The translations under genes were made by a program, and so were the position numbers. Source: Caldisericota bacterium (lineage in GTDB: Bacteria > Caldisericota > JANLFM01). From it: DNA of 64,000 bases. The stretch covers positions 108,981-172,980 of the forward strand of contig JANLFM010000002.1 of NCBI GenBank assembly GCA_024655865.1, written 5' to 3'. Positions 59,725-64,000 of the stretch are shown piece after piece. Below the pieces are notes generated by a model. That model searched no databases, had not been told where the DNA came from, and was given only the letters and a program-made list of their open reading frames with translations. The first letter of the stretch is position 1, and each line of letters opens with the position of its first letter.

Positions 59725-59779
59725 TGGCGGAGAGACCGGGATTCGAACCCGGGAGCCGGGTTTACCCCGGCCACTCGCT
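59725..59779 (-). repeat. Left attachment site: displaced 3' part of tRNA-Ser
   Basis: Read on the minus strand it contains the CCA end, the acceptor 3' strand (TCTCTCCG), a T arm (CCGGG, TTCGAAT, CCCGG), a long variable arm (CCGGG, GTAAA, CCCGG) and the anticodon-stem 3' strand. A GCT anticodon lies just to the right at 59781-59783, but the 5' stem and D arm do not follow tRNA pairing, so this copy is a fragment. It is identical to 63946-64000. Confidence 0.9.
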
Positions 59780-59821
59780 TAGCAGGCGGACGGCTGTAAG
59801 TGAAAAGGAGGCTGGCTTTTA

Positions 59822-60718
59822 ATGCGACCTGCAGGCACCAAAAAAGAGGGCCATTTTCAAACAGCAGTTGGCTCTTTAATTTCCCTGTATTTAAAACAGT
59901 GCGACCTCAGGGGCCTTTCCCCGCGCACAGTTAATATTTACCAGGAGAGCTTGAAGAAATTACTCCATTTTCTCAAAGGCCAGAGATTAGAGGAAGCGGA
60001 CTTTTATGCCTTTATTTCTTTTTTAAAGGAATCGGGGAACGGTCCGGTAACCATCAGCATTTACCTGAGAAGCTTAAAGACCTTTTACCGCTGGGCCTAT
60101 AACCAGGGCTTTATCAAATCCAATCCCTTAGCCGGTTTCCCTGCAGTTAAAATTCCCCAAAAACTCCTTCCTACTTTGACCCCCTCAGCACTTCAGGAAC
60201 TTTTTGACATCACCAGGAAAATCCAGAGAAACTCCCGGAGAAACCAGGCTCTTTTACTCCTCCTCATTGATACTGCTTTGAGACCAGGAGAACTCCTGAG
60301 TCTCACCTTAGAGGATTTTCAAGGAGATTATATCAAGGTGCGCGGTAAGACCGGGGAAAGGCTCCTTCCTGTCTCTCAAGTTGCCAAGAGAGCCATTCAG
60401 GCCTACCTGAAGAAGAGGAGAGCCTCACCTTTAGAGGATGCACTCTTCACTACCTCAGATGGAAGGCCTTTGACTTACTGCGCTCTGCGCTCCATCTTAA
60501 GAACTCTAAAAGAAAAGAGTCAGGTAAGCAGGCTCTACCCCTACCTTTTCCGCCACACCTCAGCCACCTCCTACCTCCAGAATGGCGCTGATTTGGAGAC
60601 CGTGAGGCGCCTTTTGGGGCATGCCACTTATGCCGTTACTCAGAGGTATTTGAGCTTGACTCAAGGGGATTTAGCACGGGCACAGAGGAAAGCCAGCCCG
60701 GTGAATAAGCTCAGGTAG
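59822..60718 (+). CDS. Tyrosine recombinase (integrase, XerC/D-like)
   Basis: The 298-residue protein has an N-terminal SAM-like core-binding domain (LSPRTVNIYQESLKKLLHFL, VTISIYLRSLKTFYRWA) and a C-terminal catalytic domain. Catalytic residues are Arg in TALRPGELLSL, Lys in VRGKTGERLLP, Arg in YLFRHTSATSYL, His in LLGHATYAVTQ and the nucleophile Tyr in QRYLSLT. The first His of the HxxR box is Tyr (YLFR), an uncommon but known substitution. An AAAGGAGG site precedes the ATG. The gene lies 42 bp from the left att repeat, as usual for elements that integrate into tRNA genes. Confidence 0.94.
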   Translation: MRPAGTKKEGHFQTAVGSLISLYLKQCDLRGLSPRTVNIYQESLKKLLHFLKGQRLEEADFYAFISFLKESGNGPVTISIYLRSLKTFYRWAYNQGFIKSNPLAGFPAVKIPQKLLPTLTPSALQELFDITRKIQRNSRRNQALLLLLIDTALRPGELLSLTLEDFQGDYIKVRGKTGERLLPVSQVAKRAIQAYLKKRRASPLEDALFTTSDGRPLTYCALRSILRTLKEKSQVSRLYPYLFRHTSATSYLQNGADLETVRRLLGHATYAVTQRYLSLTQGDLARAQRKASPVNKLR

Positions 60719-60737
60719 AAAGGAGGGAAAGGAAAAG

Positions 60738-60929
60738 ATGAAGGAAAGCTGGGTGTTCAGTTGCGACTTAGGATTTCATCAAGATGATTGCGATGCTTAC
60801 GTAAAAGATGAGCAATTAGACCCTTTTACAGCCTGTTTCGCTGGTTGCGCATCTTGCGTGCATCGCATCGCGTACAACGTGGCGGAAGGCAGAAGATTAC
60901 TACCGCCCGCTAAAGAGGAGGAGGCCTGA
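60738..60929 (+). CDS. Small Cys-rich protein of the integrated element
   Basis: The 63-residue protein carries Cys9, His14, Cys18, Cys33, Cys37, Cys40 and His42, a spacing that could form one or two zinc or metal sites (SCDLGFHQDDCDAY and TACFAGCASCVHR). It is otherwise unrecognised. A very strong Shine-Dalgarno site (aaaggaggg) lies before the ATG, 19 bp after the integrase stop, so the two are co-transcribed. A small metal-binding DNA-binding or excision-helper role is possible but not shown. Confidence 0.7.
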   Translation: MKESWVFSCDLGFHQDDCDAYVKDEQLDPFTACFAGCASCVHRIAYNVAEGRRLLPPAKEEEA

Positions 60930-60948
60930 GAAAGGGACTTCAAGAGGA

Positions 60949-60974
60949 AAGGGAGGACCTCTCAGCCCTCCCTT
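60949..60974 (+). terminator. Possible terminator after the integrase operon
   Basis: AAGGGAGG pairs with CCTCCCTT around a 10-base loop, followed by cttatgttt. The T run is short, so termination is uncertain. Confidence 0.5.
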
Positions 60975-61088
60975 CTTATGTTTGCGCAAGCTCAGAAAAA
61001 AATATTAGGGATGCTCATTACATTTTTGGGACTCTAATATGGACATTGGAACTTTTAATTTTGGGATTATTACTTGAACTTCTTCGGC

Positions 61089-61118
61089 TTGACAAGATAA
61101 TTAAAGTTGTGATAAACT
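61089..61118 (+). promoter_or_regulatory. Promoter in the element, upstream of the HTH gene
   Basis: A perfect -35 TTGACA (61089-61094) is followed after 18 bp by TAAACT (61113-61118), a 4/6 match to the -10. Transcription from here would cross a leader of about 270 bases before the HTH gene. Confidence 0.6.
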
Positions 61119-61284
61119 ACGACTACACTTGAGAAGTGTGTTTAAGCAGAAGCTTTTTTAAACTATAGCACTGGAGGCTAAAGCCTAAAGAACCAGAAAA
61201 ATTAAATAAGCCCAGGTGGAGCACCCAGCGGGCAGTTTTCCCAAAGAAAGGAGGGAATTCTGTCCGTTTTTTGTTTCCAGAAAG

Positions 61285-61324
61285 CGGGCCTTGTAGCCCG
61301 TCTCAGGGTGGAGCGCATCCTGAG
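61285..61324 (+). promoter_or_regulatory. Two small tandem hairpins in the 5' leader of the HTH gene
   Basis: CGGGC, six bases, GCCCG (61285-61300) and CTCAGG, eleven bases, CCTGAG (61302-61324) lie side by side in the leader. An isolated AAAGGAGGG site lies just upstream at 61246-61254 without an obvious ATG. They may form a structured leader RNA; no known riboswitch is recognised. The remainder of 60975-61394 shows no gene. Confidence 0.4.
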
Positions 61325-61394
61325 TATTTGAAAACTGAATATAGAAAGCCGACTGTGTTATTTTTCAAAAAAATAAAGAAAGGAAGTGAAGAAT

Positions 61395-61592
61395 TTGAAA
61401 AGCCGACTCACAGAAATTTTGGAGGAGAAGAGCCTAACACGCTTGGATCTCCAATACCTTGCCAGGTGCGGACCTAATTTGATTCGGGGCATCGAAAAGT
61501 TTGGCTGGAAGCCCCGTCCTGCAGTGGCGGAAAAAATCGCCCGCGTTTTGAATGTAAAAGTTTCCGATATTTGGCCCGAGGGAGGTGAATAA
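61395..61592 (+). CDS. Small HTH regulator (Cro/C1-like, YozG/XRE type)
   Basis: The 65-residue protein is a compact XRE-type helix-turn-helix: SRLTEILEEKSLTRLDLQYL, NLIRGIEKFGWKPRPAVAEK, and IARVLNVKVSDIWPEGGE, which matches the usual ending of such proteins (VSDLFP-like). A TTG at 61395 is taken as start because aaggaagtga, nearly the full anti-Shine-Dalgarno complement, ends 5 bases before it; an upstream GTG at 61386 falls inside that site. It probably controls maintenance or excision of the element. A 14-bp inverted repeat follows at once. Confidence 0.75.
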   Translation: MKSRLTEILEEKSLTRLDLQYLARCGPNLIRGIEKFGWKPRPAVAEKIARVLNVKVSDIWPEGGE

Positions 61593-61593
61593 C

Positions 61594-61627
61594 GAAGATA
61601 GCCGCCTCTGACCAGGCGGCTATCTTC
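61594..61627. promoter_or_regulatory. Perfect 14-bp inverted repeat after the HTH gene
   Basis: GAAGATAGCCGCCT, six bases, AGGCGGCTATCTTC forms a strong hairpin two bases after the HTH stop. Without a T run it may be a processing hairpin, a weak terminator or an operator for the HTH protein. Confidence 0.65.
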
Positions 61628-61740
61628 AAACAAATTATGTTGGACACCAAAAAAATTTTAAAACCCTCTCAATCAAATTGCAATACATTCTCCCAAAAAT
61701 TTTTTGCTCCGATGGAAAACCAAGGGGAGGAATGATTTAA

Positions 61741-63060
61741 ATGAGACGTATCTCTAATATTTACTCAGATGCCTATCTTACCTCCCTCCCCGCGCAAGAA
61801 AGACTATGTTACCGGGCCTTATTTGACGTAGCAGAGGTTGGCTGTCTTCTATATGACCCGGTGGTTCTGAGGAACAAACTCTTCCCTACTTCTAAGGATA
61901 AAGTCAGTCCCTTAAGAATGAAGGAAATGCTCAAAAAGTTTGCCAAAGACGGCAAGATTGTCCTTTATAAGGTGAACAACAAGCTTTGCGCTTTTATCAC
62001 GGATTTCTTTGACTGGGAGAGGGATAACAATTGGCCGGAGCCCCAGGTTCCTATTCCTTCCTGGATCAGGTGGGAGCGCTATTCTGAAAAATCTTACCTG
62101 GGCAGAGTCGTAGTGGATAAAAAAGAACTTGAACACGCTCTCACAAGAACAATCTCCTCACAGAATAAAGAAGAGTTGACCCCCGCCTGCCCTCCAGTTG
62201 ACCTCCAGTTGAGTGCTGGTTCACCTCCACTTGACCCCCAACTGACCTCCACTTGCCCTCCATCTGAGGGGAAAGCGACCCCCGATGAACCCGCATTAAA
62301 TCAAGATTCTTCTTCGCCTTTCTCGCAAAAAATAGCGTATGGTAATGGAATTGGAAATGGAAATGGTAACGGAAAGGGAAGCGAAAACCAAAATTCTCCC
62401 ACTCCCCCTCTCATAGAATCTTTTTCCTTTAAGGAAAAAGGACTTCCCTCTAAAGAGGAAAAAAGCTTAAAAGAGACAAGCTCCTTTCCAGAACCTATCA
62501 GGATTTGGGAAGAAACTTTTAGCCTATCTCTTCCACAGAACCGCTGGCAGGATATAACAGAGACCGTGGGAGAGGACCTGGATCGCTGGGAGGAAGCCTG
62601 CCATTCCTGGTTCCTCCACGGCTACAAACCCTTGAACATCGCCGGCCTGCTTGATTATTATCAAAGGCATGAGTTTGTAGATGGCTCTGTTATCCCTAAG
62701 ATGGGCAAAACCGCCGCTGCTCTACTTTCCTGGGCAGAGAAGTATGAGAAGGAAGAGGCGGAAGCGCGGGAGGCTGAGTTAAACCCCATAAGTGAAAATG
62801 AAAGCTTTTCTGAAGAGCTAATACCCAATCAGGAAGCCCCTCCAGAAAAAGCTCCAGACATTCCCGCCTTCCTGGATGAGGAGCGCAAGAGCCTATTGAG
62901 GGATATTAAAATTTTAGCCGGTAAGCTAAAAATTGACCTGAAAGCGCACCTTAAAGGCGGTCCGAGCTTAGAGGAGATGAGCAATGACCAGCTGCACACC
63001 CTGAAAAATGACCTTTGGGAAAAGGACTTCCATCAGACCTATGAGGAAGCGAAAACATGA
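61741..63060 (+). CDS. Replication initiator/replisome organiser-like protein
   Basis: The 439-residue protein has an N-terminal winged-helix-like region (IYSDAYLTSLPAQERLCYRA, LFDVAEVGCLLYDP, RMKEMLKKFAKDGKIVLYKV, FITDFFDWERDNNW), the layout of phage replisome organisers and DnaD-like initiators. A variable middle contains Pro/Leu-rich imperfect repeats (PPVDLQLS, PPLDPQLT) and an Asn-Gly run from a simple DNA repeat. The C-terminal part (RWQDITETVGEDLDRWEEAC, GYKPLNIAGLLDYYQRHE) is helical and could bind helicase loader. The Shine-Dalgarno sequence aggggaggaa precedes the ATG. It suggests that the element can replicate after excision. Confidence 0.7.
   Translation: MRRISNIYSDAYLTSLPAQERLCYRALFDVAEVGCLLYDPVVLRNKLFPTSKDKVSPLRMKEMLKKFAKDGKIVLYKVNNKLCAFITDFFDWERDNNWPEPQVPIPSWIRWERYSEKSYLGRVVVDKKELEHALTRTISSQNKEELTPACPPVDLQLSAGSPPLDPQLTSTCPPSEGKATPDEPALNQDSSSPFSQKIAYGNGIGNGNGNGKGSENQNSPTPPLIESFSFKEKGLPSKEEKSLKETSSFPEPIRIWEETFSLSLPQNRWQDITETVGEDLDRWEEACHSWFLHGYKPLNIAGLLDYYQRHEFVDGSVIPKMGKTAAALLSWAEKYEKEEAEAREAELNPISENESFSEELIPNQEAPPEKAPDIPAFLDEERKSLLRDIKILAGKLKIDLKAHLKGGPSLEEMSNDQLHTLKNDLWEKDFHQTYEEAKT
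62335..62385 (+). repeat. GGAAAT-type simple repeat coding for Asn-Gly run
   Basis: Imperfect repeats of ggnaatgg-type units code for about six Asn-Gly pairs inside the replication-like protein. Units of six bases keep the frame, so length changes would only alter the linker. Confidence 0.8.
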
Positions 63061-63090
63061 CGGAAAAGGCCTGAAAGAAAGAGCGATAGC

Positions 63091-63264
63091 GGGGCGCCTT
63101 GGTGTCACGGGAAGAAAAGGCGCCCCGGACGCAATTGCGCCCTGACAGACCCCAGGGCCAGGGGCAATTATCTGAACGCGCATAAGCTCGGACCGTGGTG
63201 GCAAGAAAGCGCACACGCCCGCGTTATTTTTTAAAATGAAATTTTTATGACAAATTTTATGACA
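63091..63264. repeat. Inverted repeat and iteron-like direct repeats downstream of the replication gene
   Basis: GGGGCGCCTT (63091-63100) and AAGGCGCCCC (63117-63126) form a perfect 10-bp inverted repeat. At 63240-63264 two tandem copies of AATTTT(T)ATGACA follow an AT-rich run. Such features next to a replication-initiator-like gene could be an origin or integrase arm sites; a further ATGACA lies near 63844. Confidence 0.5.
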
Positions 63265-63319
63265 AGCCCACGCAAGGGGCCTGTCAATCCCGGAGTCCAA
63301 CCCTGAGGAGGTGGTGAAG

Positions 63320-63526
63320 ATGCCTTACAAGGACCCGGAGGAAGAGCGATTAGAGGAGCCAGAGATGGAGAAAGCTTTGGGAGGAAAAGTGGCAAAGGAT
63401 ATTCAAGAGGCCTTAGAGATTTTGGAGGAACTTTCTGAGGTCCTGGACCGCCAGGAAGAATTGCTCAAGCTCCTCAAAGAAAAAAGGCAGGTTCTTGAGA
63501 TTATTATCCGGGAACCCACCTCTTGA
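63320..63526 (+). CDS. Small acidic coiled-coil protein
   Basis: The 68-residue protein is strongly charged and predicted to form one long helix or coiled coil (KVAKDIQEALEILEELSEVL, then DRQEELLKLLKEKRQVLEII) with Leu/Ile heptads. It has no recognised family. The ATG at 63320 is preferred over GTG codons just before it because the Shine-Dalgarno sequence gaggaggtgg lies 6 bases upstream. Its place in the element next to the origin-like repeats would suit a replication, packaging or maintenance accessory, but that is inference. Confidence 0.65.
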   Translation: MPYKDPEEERLEEPEMEKALGGKVAKDIQEALEILEELSEVLDRQEELLKLLKEKRQVLEIIIREPTS

Positions 63527-63787
63527 CCCCTCAAAAATGCCCTCAAATTTGCCCGTAGAGGTGGGGTGGGATAGTAGGAACGTAAAACACTACCCCCTAC
63601 ATTCAACAGGGCAAAAAGGGCCACTTTTTAAATTTGATTCCACCAGCTAAGTCCTGAAGCGGAAGAGAAGGCTTTTTATCAAAATCCCCGAAAATGGCTC
63701 TATGCCTTTCAAATTTGACAATAGTGAGTATAGCCAAGAAGTTTATGGGATGGTAAAATGAAACTACGAAAAGCCAACCTTCCGGAA

Positions 63788-63823
63788 AGGGGAGGGGTCC
63801 GCATCCTCTCCCCTAATTTTTTT
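63788..63823 (+). terminator. Rho-independent terminator near the element's right end
   Basis: AGGGGAGGGG pairs over 10 bp (one G-T pair) with CCTCTCCCCT around a short loop and is followed by AA and seven T. It closes the plus-strand transcription of the element. The rest of 63527-63945 holds no convincing gene; a -35-like TTGACA at 63715 lacks a good -10. Confidence 0.85.
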
Positions 63824-63945
63824 ATATTTCCCCTTCCCAAAAATGACAAAATGTTTTATCTTATGGGTGGCTCCTTTAAGGAGACTATTTGAACAGCGCC
63901 TAGCTTCTGGAAGAGGAACAAGAAATAAAAAATCTCTTCTCCAGC

Positions 63946-64000
63946 TGGCGGAGAGACCGGGATTCGAACCCGGGAGCCGGGTTTACCCCGGCCACTCGCT
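63946..64000 (-). tRNA. tRNA-Ser (3' part; cut by window edge) at the right attachment site
   Basis: On the minus strand the visible 55 bases give the encoded CCA end, acceptor 3' strand, T arm with TTCGAAT loop, a long variable arm and the start of the anticodon stem. The long variable arm marks a class II tRNA. Together with the GCT anticodon in the left copy (59781-59783) this indicates tRNA-Ser(GCT). The 5' half lies outside the window, and this copy is expected to be the intact gene. Confidence 0.8.

Larger units (their letters stand above)
59725..64000 (+). mobile_element. tRNA-Ser-integrated mini-element (about 4.2 kb)
   Basis: A 55-bp perfect direct repeat, the 3' part of a class II tRNA, occurs at 59725-59779 and 63946-64000. 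Between them lie a tyrosine integrase gene right beside the left repeat, a small Cys-rich ORF, an HTH regulator, a replication-initiator-like gene and a small coiled-coil gene, all on the plus strand. This is the layout of an element integrated into a tRNA 3' end. The right repeat is cut by the window edge, so its full length and the exact element end are not seen. No capsid, portal, relaxase or transposase genes are present. Confidence 0.88.

Noticed and set aside
61271-61477. TTG-started 68-codon frame overlapping the HTH gene
   Set aside because: The spacing from the AAAGGAGGG site is too long and it overlaps the well supported HTH gene in another frame.
63758-63892. 45-codon ATG frame near the element's right end
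   Set aside because: The rho-independent terminator at 63788-63823 lies inside it and it has no Shine-Dalgarno site.
1-64000. CRISPR arrays, rRNA genes and insertion sequences
   Set aside because: I looked for regularly spaced repeats, rRNA signatures and transposases and saw none.

Overview
The window reads as chromosomal DNA of a bacterium, probably anaerobic and possibly thermophilic. The supports are a tungsten/molybdenum aldehyde:ferredoxin oxidoreductase with its MoaD-like partner, an adenosine-specific kinase-like protein of the type common in thermophiles, a THEP1-type NTPase, an Mrp/NBP35 Fe-S carrier, a CIRCE operator, and several secreted proteins with a copper-amine-oxidase-N-like domain as in Clostridia-like and deep-branching anaerobes. 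Shine-Dalgarno sites are strong (AAGGAGG type). I cannot assign a phylum from sequence alone.

Layout. 1-10 kb: housekeeping and accessory singles (LDH2-type dehydrogenase, adenosine-specific kinase, CutA, an orphan Phd-type antitoxin, a degenerate MocA-like protein, a CPBP protease, an MFS pump, a fucose-isomerase-like protein coupled to a GAF/HD-GYP protein) and an unusual membrane protein joining a site-2-protease-like domain without its HExxH glutamate to a PDZ/Lon-type serine protease. 10-17 kb: envelope proteins, then a perfect CIRCE heat-shock operator in front of a DrrAB-type ABC exporter and a P3A-type proton ATPase. 17-24 kb: a TetR-controlled divergent locus (FGGY kinase, MFS transporter, class II aldolase; facing it tetR, a GSA-aminomutase-like enzyme and mrp). 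24-36 kb: a lipoprotein, THEP1, a sensor kinase split by a 13-C tract, AOR-MoaD, a class V aminotransferase, DNA repair proteins (Fpg/Nei, an alkyltransferase-like protein), a DUF488 protein, secreted proteins including a double-chagasin protein, and two decayed genes.

36-52 kb is the most intriguing block. A complete Dpp/Opp-type ABC importer is surrounded by four divergent Asp/Glu/hydantoin-racemase paralogues, two near-twin M29/NicX-fold metalloenzymes, a DUF917 (hydantoinase-like/thiohydantoin desulfurase) protein, an unrecognised protein translationally coupled on both sides, and an M20 deacylase/peptidase. They lie in two convergent operons plus one divergent gene. The set looks like an undescribed uptake and breakdown route for small amide, peptide or hydantoin-type compounds.

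52-60 kb: another secreted protein, an AlkA/OGG-like glycosylase, a NatAB-type ABC exporter, and an MjaI-like restriction-modification locus whose methyltransferase carries a C-terminal SNase-like domain and whose endonuclease gene is frameshifted. From 59,725 to the right edge lies a compact integrated element of about 4.2 kb bounded by a 55-bp perfect direct repeat of the 3' part of a tRNA-Ser gene. It holds a tyrosine integrase, a small Cys-rich protein, an HTH regulator, a replication-initiator-like protein and a small coiled-coil protein. It has no visible structural or conjugation genes and looks like a satellite or minimal integrative element.
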